From Pacificibacter marinus (GTDB taxonomy: Bacteria; Pseudomonadota; Alphaproteobacteria; Rhodobacterales; Rhodobacteraceae): a DNA stretch of 64,000 nucleotides. Each line of letters opens with the position of its first letter. Position 1 is the first letter of the stretch. The stretch is from NCBI RefSeq assembly GCF_900109555.1, contig NZ_FNZV01000010.1, forward strand, positions 1 to 64,000, in the 5' to 3' direction. A program made the position numbers and the translations under genes. Below are positions 9,210-19,780 of the stretch, piece after piece. Under the pieces are notes generated by a model. The model had not been told where the DNA came from and searched no databases. It saw only the letters and a program-made list of their open reading frames with translations.

Positions 9210-11915
9210 CTATAGGGCACCGTGGCAATGTTTAAACTTTTTACCTGATCCGCAAGGACACGCATTGTTGCGTGCGGGATTTCCCCAACTTGCAGGGTTG
9301 TTTTCATCAAAATCACGCGCACCGTCTTTTATGTCTTCGGCCGCTTGTGACGCATCAGCCGCCCCGGAATCTGCCGCGGCTGCCGCAGCTTGTTGGGCTA
9401 CCATTTGCTGAATCATCCCCGCGCGCTCTTCCTCAGTCATAGGGCGTACACGAGACAATTTTGAGGTCACTTCCACACGCAAAGAATCGAGCATGGTTTC
9501 AAACAGCTGGAAACTTTCATTTTTGTATTCATTCAATGGATCGCGCTGTGCATACCCACGGAAACCAACAACAGAGCGCAAATGTTCGAGTGTCAGCAAG
9601 TGCTCACGCCATTTACCGTCGATGGTTTGTAACAAAAACTGTTTCTCGATTTGCCGCATCTGGTCGTCACCAAAGGCTGCTGTTTTTTCAGCCATAACAG
9701 CATCAGACGTCTTAACAAGACGCTCAATGATGGCGTCATCGTCAACGCCCTCTTCTGCTGCCCATTCTTTAACCGGAACATCAAGCCCGACATTTTCGAG
9801 CACAGAAACATAAAGTTTCTCAATGTCCCACTGATCAGGATATGATTTTGCCGGAATGGCTGCATCAACCAAATCTTCGATGACCTCATGACGCATATCC
9901 GTCACGATTTCATTGATATTGTCTGATTCCATGATTTCACGGCGCTGTGAGAAAACCACTTTACGTTGATCATTCATCACATCGTCAAACTTCAAAAGCT
10001 GCTTTCGAATGTCAAAATTGCGACCTTCGACTTTGGCTTGTGCTTTAGCGAGAGATTTGTTCACCCAAGGGTGCACAATTGCTTCGCCTTCTTTCATACC
10101 AAGCGAAGAAAGCATTTTATCCAAGCGATCTGAGCCAAAAATTCGCATCAAATCATCATCTAACGACAGGAAGAACACAGAGCGGCCAGGATCACCTTGA
10201 CGGCCAGAACGACCACGCAACTGGTTGTCGATACGGCGAGATTCATGACGTTCGGTCGCCAGAACATACAGTCCGCCAGCCTCAATCACCTTGCGCTTTT
10301 CTTCTGCGTGTTCTGTTTCGATTTGGGCACGCAGTGCCTCAGGATCAGCGTCTGGATTCTCCGCAAGCGCATCCATCACTTTGAGGTCAACGTTCCCACC
10401 CAACTGGATGTCAGTCCCGCGGCCCGCCATATTGGTCGCGATGGTAACAGCATTCAGTTTGCCTGCATCGGCAACGATCTGCGCCTCTTGTTCGTGGTGG
10501 CGTGCGTTCAGCACTTTGTGCTCCACACCTTCGGCAGTCAAAAACGCTGAAAGCTGCTCTGATTTTTCAATCGACGTCGTACCAACAAGAACAGGTTGAT
10601 GTTTTTCATTGGCAGAGCGAACCGATTTGATAACAGCATCTAGTTTTTCACGCTCACTGCGATAGACACGGTCGTGTTCATCTTTACGCTGAATGGGTCG
10701 GTTTGTCGGAACCTCAACAACACCAAGGCTGTAAATTTCCATGAATTCTTCTGCTTCGGTGGTCGCTGTACCCGTCATGCCGGACAGCGTGCCATATAGG
10801 CGGAAATAGTTTTGAAAGGTGACGGAAGCCAGAGTGACGTTTTCAGGCTGAATTGTCAGACCTTCTTTCGCCTCAATCGCTTGGTGCAAACCCTCAGACA
10901 GACGACGGCCAGACATCATGCGGCCAGTGAACTCGTCAATCAGCATCGCACTGTCATCGCGAACGATATAATGTGTGCCGTTTTGGTACAGTTTATGTGC
11001 ACGTAAACCTTGGTTCACATGATGCACCAAAGTGGTGCTTTCGGGATCATACAGAGTCTGTCCCTCTTGCAACAATCCAGACGCAAGCAAGCGTTGTTCT
11101 AGAAATTCATTACCCGCTTCCGTGAAAGAAACACCGCGCGTTTTTTCGTCAAGATCATAGTGTTCTTCTGTGAGTTCAGGGATCAACTTATCGATTGTCA
11201 CATACAACTCAGAGCGGTCATCAGACGGACCAGAAATGATCAAGGGCGTGCGTGCCTCATCAATCAAAATCGAATCGACTTCGTCCACAATCGCGAAATT
11301 ATGTCCACGCTGCATGAGATCGCCGATTTCGGTTTTCATGTTGTCGCGCAGGTAATCAAAGCCAAGTTCATTGTTGGTGGCGTAAGTCACATCGCAATTG
11401 TAAGCAGCTTTTTTGTCGGCGGGGGACAGTTCCGAGTGAACAGAGCTACACGTCATGCCCAAAGCGGCAAAGACCTTGGCCATCCATTCACTGTCACGTT
11501 TGGCCAAATATTCATTGACGGTGACAACATGAACGCCCTTGCCAGACAGCGCGTTAAGATAAGAAGGGAATGTTGCGACGAGGGTTTTACCCTCACCAGT
11601 TTTCATCTCAGCAATGTTGCCTTGGTGCAAGAAAATGCCACCCATGAGCTGCGTGTCAAACGCCCGCAGCCCAAGCGCCCGACGCCCAGCTTCGCGACAG
11701 TTCGCAAACGCTTCGGGCAAGAGAGCGTCAAGGCTTTCGCCCTTAGCAACGCGATCTTTGAATTCATCAGTCTTAGCAATCAAGCCTGCATCACTGAGCT
11801 TTTCAAACTCAGCTTCCAGTGCGTTGATCTTCGCCACCAGCGGACGTGTTGCTTTAACTTTTCGGTCGTTGGGAGTCCCAAAGACCTTTTTGGCGATCAT
11901 TCCAATGCCCAGCAT
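9210..11915 (-). CDS. secA: Preprotein translocase ATPase subunit SecA
   Basis: The 901-residue motor that pushes unfolded preproteins through SecYEG using ATP. Walker A (MKTGEGKT) is at residues 104-111 and the DEAD-type box appears in [18 protein letters not shown]. The second nucleotide-binding domain holds GTDIQLGGN and [13 protein letters not shown]. The C terminus carries the zinc-binding SecB/lipid tail, [14 protein letters not shown]; secB is in the same window at 59439. Length is normal for alphaproteobacteria. It is divergent from a periplasmic parvulin gene, so the export motor sits beside a periplasmic folding helper. Confidence 0.98.
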   Translation of the reverse strand: MLGIGMIAKKVFGTPNDRKVKATRPLVAKINALEAEFEKLSDAGLIAKTDEFKDRVAKGESLDALLPEAFANCREAGRRALGLRAFDTQLMGGIFLHQGNIAEMKTGEGKTLVATFPSYLNALSGKGVHVVTVNEYLAKRDSEWMAKVFAALGMTCSSVHSELSPADKKAAYNCDVTYATNNELGFDYLRDNMKTEIGDLMQRGHNFAIVDEVDSILIDEARTPLIISGPSDDRSELYVTIDKLIPELTEEHYDLDEKTRGVSFTEAGNEFLEQRLLASGLLQEGQTLYDPESTTLVHHVNQGLRAHKLYQNGTHYIVRDDSAMLIDEFTGRMMSGRRLSEGLHQAIEAKEGLTIQPENVTLASVTFQNYFRLYGTLSGMTGTATTEAEEFMEIYSLGVVEVPTNRPIQRKDEHDRVYRSEREKLDAVIKSVRSANEKHQPVLVGTTSIEKSEQLSAFLTAEGVEHKVLNARHHEQEAQIVADAGKLNAVTIATNMAGRGTDIQLGGNVDLKVMDALAENPDADPEALRAQIETEHAEEKRKVIEAGGLYVLATERHESRRIDNQLRGRSGRQGDPGRSVFFLSLDDDLMRIFGSDRLDKMLSSLGMKEGEAIVHPWVNKSLAKAQAKVEGRNFDIRKQLLKFDDVMNDQRKVVFSQRREIMESDNINEIVTDMRHEVIEDLVDAAIPAKSYPDQWDIEKLYVSVLENVGLDVPVKEWAAEEGVDDDAIIERLVKTSDAVMAEKTAAFGDDQMRQIEKQFLLQTIDGKWREHLLTLEHLRSVVGFRGYAQRDPLNEYKNESFQLFETMLDSLRVEVTSKLSRVRPMTEEERAGMIQQMVAQQAAAAAADSGAADASQAAEDIKDGARDFDENNPASWGNPARNNACPCGSGKKFKHCHGAL

Positions 11916-12094
11916 ATTCTCTCCGCTCAGTGCGTCTTGACAGGATCGTGTGAGAGGAGGGATTGCCCCTGTGCCGACAAGACCATAAAACGGTTTCGAA
12001 GGCTCCTCTACCCAGACCTCAAGCGATGTAAGGGGCCGTGTCTATAGTGTCAATGTTGCGCCGCAATAAGGCGGCGACAGGAAGGGATTTTCGC
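11916..12094. other. Divergent promoter region between secA and the parvulin gene
   Basis: This 179-bp region must hold both promoters. Visible elements are TTGACA near 11937 and TATAGT near 12041, but they do not form one well-spaced promoter, so I assign none. Confidence 0.3.
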
Positions 12095-12934
12095 ATGAAA
12101 TACCACACAAAAATGATCGCAGCCGCTATTTTTGGTGCATTCGCAATGTCAAATGGCGCCCTCGCCGAAGAGGTGTCAGCCGATACAGTTGTCGCGACAG
12201 TCAACAGTACCCAGATCACATTGGGTCACATTATAGCTGCGCGCGGAACCTTACCGCCACAATATCAAGAACTCGATGACGATCAGCTTTTCAAAGGCAT
12301 CTTGGATCAAATCATTCAGCAAGAGTTGCTCAAGCAATCTGCAGGGGATCTGAACAAAGCAGTCGAGCTGCAAATTGAAAATGAACAACGCATTGTCATC
12401 GCTGGGGCAGCACTTCAAGACATCGCACAAGCAGCTGTAACTGACGATGCGCTCAAAGCTGCATACGACGCAAAATATGCAGATTTCGAACCTGGTCGTG
12501 AATTCAGTGCAGCCCATATTCTGGTTGAAACCGAAGACGAAGCCAAAGCTCTGGTTACCGAACTTGAAGAGGGCGCTGATTTTGCAGCCCTTGCCAAAGA
12601 TAACTCAACCGGCCCGTCCGGCCCCAATGGTGGTGATCTTGGTTGGTTTGGCCTGGGTATGATGGTTGCTCCGTTCGAACAAGCCGTTCTTGCACTTGAA
12701 CCCGGCGACATTTCCGCACCAGTGCAAACTCAATTTGGCTGGCATGTGATCAAACTCAACGAAAGCCGCCTCCAAGATGCGCCTAGCCTTGATGCAGAAC
12801 GCGAAGAGTTGGCTGCAAGCATCGAAGAAACCGCCATTCGCGAAAACTTGATCAAACTCGAAGCTGCAGCAACCGTTGAACGCAACGAAGGCATTGATCC
12901 ATCTCTTTTACGCAATGACGCACTGCTCAACTAA
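12095..12934 (+). CDS. Periplasmic peptidyl-prolyl cis-trans isomerase, parvulin type
   Basis: A 279-residue exported folding catalyst. It has a signal peptide (MKYHTKMIAAAIFGAFAMSN, cleavage near ALA-EE at residue 24) and a SurA/PrsA-like N-terminal helical part. One parvulin domain covers roughly residues 130-225, recognisable by FSAAHILVETEDEAKAL, the GGDLGWFG segment, and QFGWHVIKL. It probably assists outer-membrane or periplasmic proteins. GAAGGGA precedes the ATG at 12095; an in-frame upstream ATG at 12038 would bury the signal peptide. argJ follows after 28 bp on the same strand, a common pairing in Rhodobacterales. Confidence 0.92.
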   Translation: MKYHTKMIAAAIFGAFAMSNGALAEEVSADTVVATVNSTQITLGHIIAARGTLPPQYQELDDDQLFKGILDQIIQQELLKQSAGDLNKAVELQIENEQRIVIAGAALQDIAQAAVTDDALKAAYDAKYADFEPGREFSAAHILVETEDEAKALVTELEEGADFAALAKDNSTGPSGPNGGDLGWFGLGMMVAPFEQAVLALEPGDISAPVQTQFGWHVIKLNESRLQDAPSLDAEREELAASIEETAIRENLIKLEAAATVERNEGIDPSLLRNDALLN

Positions 12935-12962
12935 CTAACGACAGATATCGAGGACGCTAAAA

Positions 12963-14207
12963 ATGGCTAAAATAGAATCCGTTTCCCCTCTCGCACCTGT
13001 CGGGGGATTTCCAGACCTACCCATCATTGATGGTGTGACATTTTCCTCTTTGGAAGCTGGCGTACGGTATACAGGGCGCACTGATGTCATGTTGGCTGAA
13101 TTGTGCCCAGGCAGCGTGGTGGCCGGAACATTTACAACCTCGTCAACACGCTCAGCAGCTGTTCTTGATTGCCAAAAAAAGCTTGGTAGCGACGCGTCAG
13201 GCGGCGCTGCTATTTTCGTCAACTCAGGCAATTCTAATGCTTTTACCGGTAAAAGTGGCTTAGAAGCTGTCGGAAAAATCACCGAAGCTATCTCATCAAG
13301 CCTCGGCATCAACGAAAATCGCATTTTCACTTCGTCAACAGGTGTAATCGGTGAACCCCTAAAGTGGGAACGCATCACCACAAAAATCGATGCGCTCAAG
13401 GCTGGCCTTCAACCAGACGGCATTACCGGCGCGGCCAAAGCAATTATGACCACAGATACTTTTGCCAAAGGTGCATCCGCAGAGGTCACCGTTGGTGGTG
13501 AAAAAATAAAAATCGCAGGTATCGCAAAAGGGTCAGGCATGATCGCGCCTGACATGGCAACGATGCTGGTGTATATTTTTACCGACGCCAAGATTGCGCA
13601 ATCTGTACTGCAAGACCTTGTTTCGCGTGCGACAAACACCACGTTCAATTGCATCACGGTCGACAGTGACACATCGACCTCTGATACCTTAATCGCAGCC
13701 GCCACAGGTTGCACGTCTGCTCCTGAAATTTTGGCGGGCACCCCGGAAGCCAACAATTTTTTCACAGCCTTGCAATCTGTCATGCTCGAACTTTCACACC
13801 TCGTCGTAAAAGATGGCGAAGGCGCGACAAAATTTGTTGAAGTACAGGTTACTGGCGCATCGAGTGACGCCGATGCCCGCAAAATTGCCTCATCTATTGC
13901 GAACTCACCTTTGGTAAAAACCGCTATCGCAGGTGAGGACCCAAACTGGGGCCGTGTTGTTATGGCTGTTGGGAAGTCTGGTGCAGCAGCAGACCGCGAT
14001 CTTTTATCCATACGTTTTGGCGATGTTTTGGTCGCTGAAAACGGCTGGGTCTCACCAAATTATTCAGAAGAGGCTGCTGCCTCTTACATGAAAAACGATC
14101 ATATCATTCTGCGGGTAGATATTGGGTTGGGTGCATCCCAATGCACAATGTGGACGTGCGACTTGACCCATGGTTACATCACAATTAACGCCGACTATCG
14201 GTCTTAG
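12963..14207 (+). CDS. argJ: Bifunctional glutamate N-acetyltransferase / N-acetylglutamate synthase ArgJ
   Basis: A 414-residue arginine-biosynthesis enzyme that moves acetyl from N-acetylornithine to glutamate, and may also use acetyl-CoA. The precursor self-cleaves before the threonine of the KGSGMIAPDMATML motif; Thr200 would become the N-terminal nucleophile of the beta chain. GEDPNWGRVVMAVGKSGA near the C terminus is also characteristic. GAGGA lies eight bases before the ATG. argG, a later step of the same pathway, is at 36997. It is followed closely by mutT, whose ribosome site overlaps the argJ stop. Confidence 0.96.
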   Translation: MAKIESVSPLAPVGGFPDLPIIDGVTFSSLEAGVRYTGRTDVMLAELCPGSVVAGTFTTSSTRSAAVLDCQKKLGSDASGGAAIFVNSGNSNAFTGKSGLEAVGKITEAISSSLGINENRIFTSSTGVIGEPLKWERITTKIDALKAGLQPDGITGAAKAIMTTDTFAKGASAEVTVGGEKIKIAGIAKGSGMIAPDMATMLVYIFTDAKIAQSVLQDLVSRATNTTFNCITVDSDTSTSDTLIAAATGCTSAPEILAGTPEANNFFTALQSVMLELSHLVVKDGEGATKFVEVQVTGASSDADARKIASSIANSPLVKTAIAGEDPNWGRVVMAVGKSGAAADRDLLSIRFGDVLVAENGWVSPNYSEEAAASYMKNDHIILRVDIGLGASQCTMWTCDLTHGYITINADYRS

Positions 14208-14216
14208 GGGGCATCT

Positions 14217-14615
14217 ATGAAAGTTGTCCTTGTATCAGCCGTAGCGCTCATCGATTCAGATGGGCGCGTTTTGATTGCCCAAAGACCTGAAGGAAAATCA
14301 ATGGCTGGCCTTTGGGAATTTCCCGGCGGCAAAATTGAACTTGGAGAAACACCCGAAGCTGCTTTGGTGCGCGAATTACATGAAGAACTGGGCATTGAAA
14401 CATGGAATTCCTGTCTCGCACCATTGACCTTTGCATCACACAGCTATGACGATTTTCATTTGCTCATGCCTGTATTTGCGTGCCGCAAATGGAAGGGAAT
14501 TCCCGAAGCGCGCGAAGGACAAACCCTGAAATGGGTCAAGCCTAATGCCCTGCGCGATTACCCAATGCCCCCTGCAGACATCCCATTGATTCCCATTTTA
14601 CGGGATTGGCTCTGA
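14217..14615 (+). CDS. mutT: 8-oxo-dGTP diphosphatase MutT
   Basis: A 132-residue Nudix hydrolase that removes oxidised guanine nucleotides from the pool. The Nudix box is complete: GGKIELGET from residue 38 continuing to RELHEELGI. The N terminus (MKVVLVSAVALIDSDGRVLI) and the PEGKSMAGLWEFPGG stretch match MutT proper rather than general Nudix enzymes. Nine bases separate it from argJ, and AGGGGG from the argJ stop region serves as its ribosome site, so the two are co-transcribed. Confidence 0.92.
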   Translation: MKVVLVSAVALIDSDGRVLIAQRPEGKSMAGLWEFPGGKIELGETPEAALVRELHEELGIETWNSCLAPLTFASHSYDDFHLLMPVFACRKWKGIPEAREGQTLKWVKPNALRDYPMPPADIPLIPILRDWL

Positions 14616-14663
14616 ACCTATATCGTTACGAAAAGCGCACGTTATAGCTAAATTATGTATTTT

Positions 14664-14678
14664 GCGTAAAATTTACGC
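14664..14678. promoter_or_regulatory. Perfect 15-bp palindrome upstream of the small ORF
   Basis: GCGTAAA-A-TTTACGC is an exact 7+1+7 inverted repeat 95 bases before the 41-residue gene. A related GCGTA...TACGC dyad lies at 494-509. Its form suggests a protein operator, but no regulator is identified. Confidence 0.35.
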
Positions 14679-14772
14679 GGAAATATCGCAATTGAGTAAA
14701 GTTTATAAGCGCCTAATTTATAAATTCAGTCTACACTATCACCAACACAAGATTAAAAATGGGGATTTTGTT

Positions 14773-14898
14773 ATGATGCGTTCTATTTCGCTCGGTAAAT
14801 ATATTTCCGTACAAGGTATGTTTGTACGCGATGCCAATTCAGGTAAAATTGTTGTCCGCGTTGGCGACAAAACGTTTGAAGGCACACCAATCTCTTAA
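14773..14898 (+). CDS. Small conserved-looking 41-residue protein of unknown function
   Basis: The frame reads MMRSISLGKYISVQGMFVRD and ends in VGDKTFEGTPIS. GGGGAT lies about seven bases before the first of two adjacent ATGs. The alternation of basic, glycine and hydrophobic residues looks like a small beta-rich protein. It is preceded by an AT-rich region with a palindrome and followed by a strong terminator, so it appears to be an independent unit. I cannot assign a function. The reading frame continues upstream to 14662, but only the segment after the ribosome site looks protein-like. Confidence 0.6.
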   Translation: MMRSISLGKYISVQGMFVRDANSGKIVVRVGDKTFEGTPIS

Positions 14899-14944
14899 AC
14901 AGAAATACGAACTGACTTTGGCCAGTTTTGATTTTAACGATTAT

Positions 14945-14976
14945 AAAAAAAGGCGGGCTGTTATGCCCGCCTTTTT
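14945..14976. terminator. Bidirectional intrinsic terminator between the small ORF and infB
   Basis: AAAAAGGCGGGC and GCCCGCCTTTTT form a perfect stem around a six-base loop, with A and T runs on both sides. It serves the small gene on the plus strand and the rimP-infB operon on the minus strand. Confidence 0.88.
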
Positions 14977-14996
14977 GATTTTCAATTTCCGTTACA

Positions 14997-17510
14997 TCAG
15001 TCGAGGTTGCGAACGACTTCTTCACGTTCAAAGATCTCGATCACATCACCTGCACGAATGTCTTCGTAATTTTCAAACGCCATACCACATTCTTGGCCTG
15101 ACTGAACTTCTTTGACTTCGTCTTTAAAGCGTTTGAGTGTTTTAAGCGTACCTTCGTGGATAACCACGTTGTCACGCAGCAAGCGAACACCCGCAGAACG
15201 GCGCGCCACGCCTTCAGTGACGAGACAGCCAGCAACCTTGCCAACACCGCCAGACACTTTGAAGACTTCGCGAATTTCGGAGTAACCGATAAAGTTTTCG
15301 CGAATTTCTGCTGACAAAAGACCCGATGCCGCTGCTTTTACATCATCCACAAGATCGTAGATGACTGAGTAATAGCGAATTTCCACACCCTTTTGGTTGG
15401 CACTGCTACGCGCCGGAGAGTTGGCACGTACGTTAAAGCCAATCACAGGAGCGCCGGACGCCTCAGCAAGACCGATGTCTGTCTCAGTGATCGCACCAAC
15501 ACCATAGTGTAGAACACGAACGCGGACCTCATCGTTGCCGATTTTTTCCATCGCCTGAATGATCGCTTCAGCAGAGCCTTGAACGTCAGCTTTGACAAGG
15601 ATTGGCAGTTCAGCAACGCTTTCGTTCGCTTTTGCTTGCGCAAGAAGTTGATCAAGAGTTGTTGCTGCACCTGCAGTCGCACGTTTTTCTTTCGCAGCAT
15701 GCGCACGATACTCAGCGATTTCACGCGCTTGGGAATCGGTATCAACCACGTTCAAAACATCGCCTGCTTCAGGTGTGCCGTTAAGGCCAAGAACCTCAAC
15801 AGGAACAGAAGGCCCAGCCTCATCAACACGTTCGCCTTGGTCATTGACCAGCGCACGCACCTTGCCCCACTGCTCGCCCACAACGAAGATATCGCCGCGT
15901 TTGAGTGTACCTTTTTGGATCAAAACAGTCGCAACTGGACCACGGCCAACATCAAGTTGAGCCTCAATCACTGCACCTTGTGCGGCACGATTGGGGTTGG
16001 CTTTAAGTTCAAGGATTTCAGCTTGAAGCGCGATTGCTTCAAGCAAGCTATCAAGGCCTTGCCCCGTGATGGCAGAGACTTCGATATCTTGAACATCACC
16101 AGAGAATTCTTCCACAACCACTTCATGTTGCAAAAGTTCAGCACGTACTTTTTGTGCATCTGCACCAGGTTTGTCGCATTTGTTGATAGCAACAATCATT
16201 GGCACGCCTGCAGCTTTCGCATGGGCAATCGCTTCGATCGTTTGTGGCATGACCGAATCGTCGGCTGCGACCACAAGGATAACGATGTCCGTCACCTGAG
16301 CACCGCGAGAACGCATAGAGGTAAACGCAGCGTGGCCTGGTGTGTCGAGGAATGACAACAAAGCTCCGCTTTCGGTCGTAACCTGATACGCACCGATATG
16401 CTGCGTGATGCCGCCAGCTTCGCCAGTTGTAACGCTGGTTTTGCGGATCGCATCAAGAAGCGATGTTTTACCATGGTCAACGTGACCCATGATTGTGACA
16501 ACTGGTGGACGTGGCTGCAATTCTTCTTCTTTATCCACGATTTGCTGGATCACGTCCTCAACGTCAGCATCGGACACACGTTGAATACGGTGGCCAAATT
16601 CTTCGACGATGAGTTCTGCAGTGTCTGCATCGATGGCTTGGTTTTGCGTGACCATCATACCCATTTTCATGAGTGATTTCACGACATCCGCAACGCGCTC
16701 TGCCATACGGTTCGCGAGTTCGGACACAACGATTGATTCAGGAACCTGAACATCGCGCACAACCTTTTCACGTGGCTCGTTATTGCCCATCGCTTTTTGG
16801 CGCATGCGGTCTTGTTTACGCTTCATGGAGGCCATGGAGCGTACACGTTTACCGTCACCGCCAGAGAGCGCTTGGTTCAACGTCAGCTTACCAGAACGAC
16901 GGCTGTCGTCTGCTTGCTTGTTGCGGTTGTTACGATTTGCATCGTCGTTTTCACGTTTTACCGGTGTAGGGCGACTACGCTGATCCGTTGCTTTTTGCGC
17001 TGCAGCTTGTGCCGCAGCTGGATCATCAACCTGAGCTTCTGAAGCTTTGGGCGTTGGCTTAGAGGCAGCCGCATCACGCTTTTTCGCTTCGTCAGCTGCA
17101 GCTTTAGCACGCTCTTCTTCTATTTCTTTAAGCTTGATAGCCTCAATACGCTCTTGCTCTTCACGCTCTTTTGCTTCGATTTCAGCGTGTTTGCGCTTGC
17201 GCTCTTCTTCGCGTGACTTGTCTTCCGCAGCACGGCGCTCAGCTTCAGCTGCTTCATTCTTCTTCGCGAAAGCAAGTGCTTTCATCCGGCGTTCCATTTC
17301 CGTATCGGAAATGCCTGCAGGACGTTTGGAAGGATCGCCCAGGCGCGGAGATCCGCCGCCTGTTTTTGCCGCACCAGCTTTTGGAACCACAACACGTTTG
17401 CGTTTGGTTTCTACCACAACACTCTTCGTGCGGCCGTGAGAAAAGCTTTGTTTAACTGAACCGGGACCACCGCGAAGGCCTAGGGGTTTTTTTCCATCTG
17501 TATCGCTCAT
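14997..17510 (-). CDS. infB: Translation initiation factor IF-2
   Basis: An 837-residue GTPase that places initiator tRNA on the 30S subunit and promotes subunit joining. The N terminus has a short basic part, then a long charged segment rich in Glu, Lys and Arg (about residues 60-200) typical of alphaproteobacterial IF-2. The G domain begins with [15 protein letters not shown] near residue 345; DTPGHAAF and NKCDKPGA follow. The C-terminal fMet-tRNA-binding domain ends in a [15 protein letters not shown]-type segment. The start overlaps the ylxR stop by four bases (ATGA). It is last in the rimP-nusA-ylxR-infB operon. Confidence 0.97.
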   Translation of the reverse strand: MSDTDGKKPLGLRGGPGSVKQSFSHGRTKSVVVETKRKRVVVPKAGAAKTGGGSPRLGDPSKRPAGISDTEMERRMKALAFAKKNEAAEAERRAAEDKSREEERKRKHAEIEAKEREEQERIEAIKLKEIEEERAKAAADEAKKRDAAASKPTPKASEAQVDDPAAAQAAAQKATDQRSRPTPVKRENDDANRNNRNKQADDSRRSGKLTLNQALSGGDGKRVRSMASMKRKQDRMRQKAMGNNEPREKVVRDVQVPESIVVSELANRMAERVADVVKSLMKMGMMVTQNQAIDADTAELIVEEFGHRIQRVSDADVEDVIQQIVDKEEELQPRPPVVTIMGHVDHGKTSLLDAIRKTSVTTGEAGGITQHIGAYQVTTESGALLSFLDTPGHAAFTSMRSRGAQVTDIVILVVAADDSVMPQTIEAIAHAKAAGVPMIVAINKCDKPGADAQKVRAELLQHEVVVEEFSGDVQDIEVSAITGQGLDSLLEAIALQAEILELKANPNRAAQGAVIEAQLDVGRGPVATVLIQKGTLKRGDIFVVGEQWGKVRALVNDQGERVDEAGPSVPVEVLGLNGTPEAGDVLNVVDTDSQAREIAEYRAHAAKEKRATAGAATTLDQLLAQAKANESVAELPILVKADVQGSAEAIIQAMEKIGNDEVRVRVLHYGVGAITETDIGLAEASGAPVIGFNVRANSPARSSANQKGVEIRYYSVIYDLVDDVKAAASGLLSAEIRENFIGYSEIREVFKVSGGVGKVAGCLVTEGVARRSAGVRLLRDNVVIHEGTLKTLKRFKDEVKEVQSGQECGMAFENYEDIRAGDVIEIFEREEVVRNLD

Positions 17511-18139
17511 ATCGTCGTCTTACCCTTTCCGGCGGAGCGCTCTCCACCGCTTATCTCGCGCACACCCATCAAACGTGCGGCGTCCTCTACAACCTTATCG
17601 GAGAGGCCACCACGCGCGAGCGCGCCATGTATCACACTTTCACGGCCGAAAGCCAAACCCAATTCGGCACTCGTCAGATGACCGAACCATCGGCCTCCTT
17701 CTGGTGTCCGTAGCTTGCCTTTGCCGCGTTCAGATCCGTCGGCAGCTTGCATCAGAACAATCGCGCGTTCTTCGGCCAGCCACCCTTTTACTTTTTCAAA
17801 ACCGCACACTGCATCACCGGCTTTTCGAGCCAATGCAATGAGGTGCACAACGCGATGTGTCAGACCTTTTTCAATCAGATCGACAAATCCGTCAGCAACC
17901 GAAACCTCTGCTCGCGCCACCTTGGCGAAGAGCTTTTTCTTAACAGCCTCATCCAGAGCAGCGCGATCAGCGCTCACCCAGATTCCACGGCCTGGCAATT
18001 TTTCTGCCAAGTCAGGAACGACCTGCCCGTCAGGGCCGATCACGAAGCGGATCAGGCCAGAGCGAGACTCTGTTTCGCGCGTCACTATGCAACGACGTTC
18101 ACCATCATCCTTAATCTTCTTGTGGCCACCGCGGGACAT
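17507..18139 (-). CDS. YlxR-type RNA-binding protein fused to an L7Ae-like domain
   Basis: A 210-residue protein with two parts. Residues about 10-90 form the YlxR (DUF448) domain ([19 protein letters not shown] and [11 protein letters not shown]). Residues about 95-185 resemble the ribosomal L7Ae/YbxF fold ([21 protein letters not shown]). This fusion is usual in alphaproteobacteria between nusA and infB. The role is presumably RNA binding in transcription or translation; direct evidence is limited. It overlaps infB by four bases and follows nusA by 24 bases. Confidence 0.85.
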   Translation of the reverse strand: MSRGGHKKIKDDGERRCIVTRETESRSGLIRFVIGPDGQVVPDLAEKLPGRGIWVSADRAALDEAVKKKLFAKVARAEVSVADGFVDLIEKGLTHRVVHLIALARKAGDAVCGFEKVKGWLAEERAIVLMQAADGSERGKGKLRTPEGGRWFGHLTSAELGLAFGRESVIHGALARGGLSDKVVEDAARLMGVREISGGERSAGKGKTTI

Positions 18140-18163
18140 CAGATCACCTAAACTGAGACTAAA

Positions 18164-19777
18164 TTAAGCCTCAGCCTCCTCTGTATCGCCATCAACATCT
18201 TCAGCGTCGGCTTCAAGCTCAGCTGGATCGACCCATCCAAGTTGAATACGCGCAGTCATGACCAGCGTTTGCGCCTCTTCCAAGGACATGTCAAATTTCT
18301 CAAGCAAGCCTTCGTCTTTGTGACGCTCGCCGTTGACTGTTGTCCAGCCACCAGCAAGTTCCCAATCCGCGCATGTTGCGAAATCTTCGAGTGATTTCAC
18401 GCCATCTTCGGCAAGAGCTTCGATCATTTGGGGTGTCAGGCCATCAAATTCAACCAAGCTGTCGAGAACGCCCAAAGTCCGCGCATTTTCGAGTGCTTTA
18501 AGGTTTGCCGCCTCAAGAACATCACGTGCGCGCGCCTGAAGTTCGCCCGCAGTTGCTTCGTCAACGCCGTCGATAACAAGAAGTTCGTCGACTTCGACAT
18601 AGGCAACTTCTTCCAAGTTGGTGAAGCCTTCAGACACAAGAAGCTGTGCGAAGAATTCATCAAGATCAAGGTTGTCCATGAACAGTTTGGTGCGAATCGC
18701 GAACTCTTTTTGACGACGCTCTGATTCTTCAGCCTCGGTGAGGATGTCGATATCAAGGCCTGTCAATTGAGACGCAAGGCGCACGTTTTGACCACGACGA
18801 CCAATCGCCAAAGACAGCTGTTCATCAGGAACGACGACTTCGATTTTGCCAGCGTCATCATCAAGAACCACTTTGGACACTTCAGCGGGCTGAAGCGCGT
18901 TCACGAGGAATGTTGGTGCATCTTCGTTCCACGGAATGATATCGATTTTCTCGCCCTGAAGCTCGTTCACAACCGCTTGCACACGTGAACCACGCATACC
19001 AACACAAGCCCCAACTGGATCGATGGAACTATCGTTAGAAATCACAGCAATCTTGGCACGCGATCCAGGATCACGAGCAACAGCTTTGATTTCAATGATG
19101 CCATCGTAAATTTCAGGCACTTCCATTTTAAACAGCTCAGACATGAACTCAGGCGCCGTACGAGACAAGAACACCTGTGGACCACGCGCTTCGCGACGCA
19201 CATCTTTGATGTAACACCGCACGCGATCATTCGGGCGGTATGTTTCGCGACCGATTTTTTCGTTGCGACGCAAAATGCCTTCGCCACGACCGATATCTAC
19301 AATGACGTTGCCGTATTCTTCACGTTTCACAAGACCGTTGATGATTGTACCAGCGCGATCTTTGAACTCATCATACTGACGGTCACGTTCTGCTTCGCGA
19401 ACCTTTTGCAAGATCACTTGCTTGGCAGACTGCGCAGCAATACGACCCAGTTCAACTGGCGGAACCTCGTCAGAAATTTCGCTACCAATTTCTGGATCAG
19501 CCATGAATTGCTTGGCTTGCTCAACGGTCAATTCAGCTTGGTAGTTTTCAAGCTCGTCTTCGGCAACAACAGTACGCACACGTGTAAACGTTGCCTTACC
19601 TGTTTTGCGATCGATGTGAACACGAATGTCCATTTCCGAGCCGTAGCGGGACTTTGCCGCACGCGCCAAGCTTTCTTCCATCGCCTCAACCACAAGGTTG
19701 GGATCGATCATTTTTTCGCGGGCCACGGCCTCAGCGGTTTGAAGCAACTCTAGCTGGTTGGCGGAGGTGATTGCCAT
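18164..19777 (-). CDS. nusA: Transcription termination/antitermination factor NusA
   Basis: A 537-residue RNA polymerase-binding factor that modulates pausing, intrinsic termination and antitermination. The order is: N-terminal polymerase-binding domain; S1 domain (GLVKREEYGNVIVDIGRGEG, about residues 135-205); two KH domains (VGACVGMRGSRVQAVVNEL and AIGRRGQNVRLASQLTG); and C-terminal helix-hairpin-helix acidic repeats (VSEGFTNLEEVAYV, LDSLVEFDGLTPQMIEAL). AGAGGA precedes the ATG. The gap to rimP is three bases. In E. coli, NusA controls its own operon through leader termination; the leader hairpins upstream of rimP here suggest something similar. Confidence 0.97.
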   Translation of the reverse strand: MAITSANQLELLQTAEAVAREKMIDPNLVVEAMEESLARAAKSRYGSEMDIRVHIDRKTGKATFTRVRTVVAEDELENYQAELTVEQAKQFMADPEIGSEISDEVPPVELGRIAAQSAKQVILQKVREAERDRQYDEFKDRAGTIINGLVKREEYGNVIVDIGRGEGILRRNEKIGRETYRPNDRVRCYIKDVRREARGPQVFLSRTAPEFMSELFKMEVPEIYDGIIEIKAVARDPGSRAKIAVISNDSSIDPVGACVGMRGSRVQAVVNELQGEKIDIIPWNEDAPTFLVNALQPAEVSKVVLDDDAGKIEVVVPDEQLSLAIGRRGQNVRLASQLTGLDIDILTEAEESERRQKEFAIRTKLFMDNLDLDEFFAQLLVSEGFTNLEEVAYVEVDELLVIDGVDEATAGELQARARDVLEAANLKALENARTLGVLDSLVEFDGLTPQMIEALAEDGVKSLEDFATCADWELAGGWTTVNGERHKDEGLLEKFDMSLEEAQTLVMTARIQLGWVDPAELEADAEDVDGDTEEAEA

Positions 19778-19780
19778 GTC

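Noticed and set aside
11160-12047. 295-residue open frame antisense to secA
   Set aside because: It covers the 5' half of secA on the opposite strand and runs through the divergent promoter region; cysteine- and histidine-rich composition without motifs indicates a shadow frame.
15579-16355. 258-residue open frame antisense to infB
   Set aside because: It mirrors the IF-2 GTPase domain and shows no recognisable protein features; it is a by-product of codon choice in infB.
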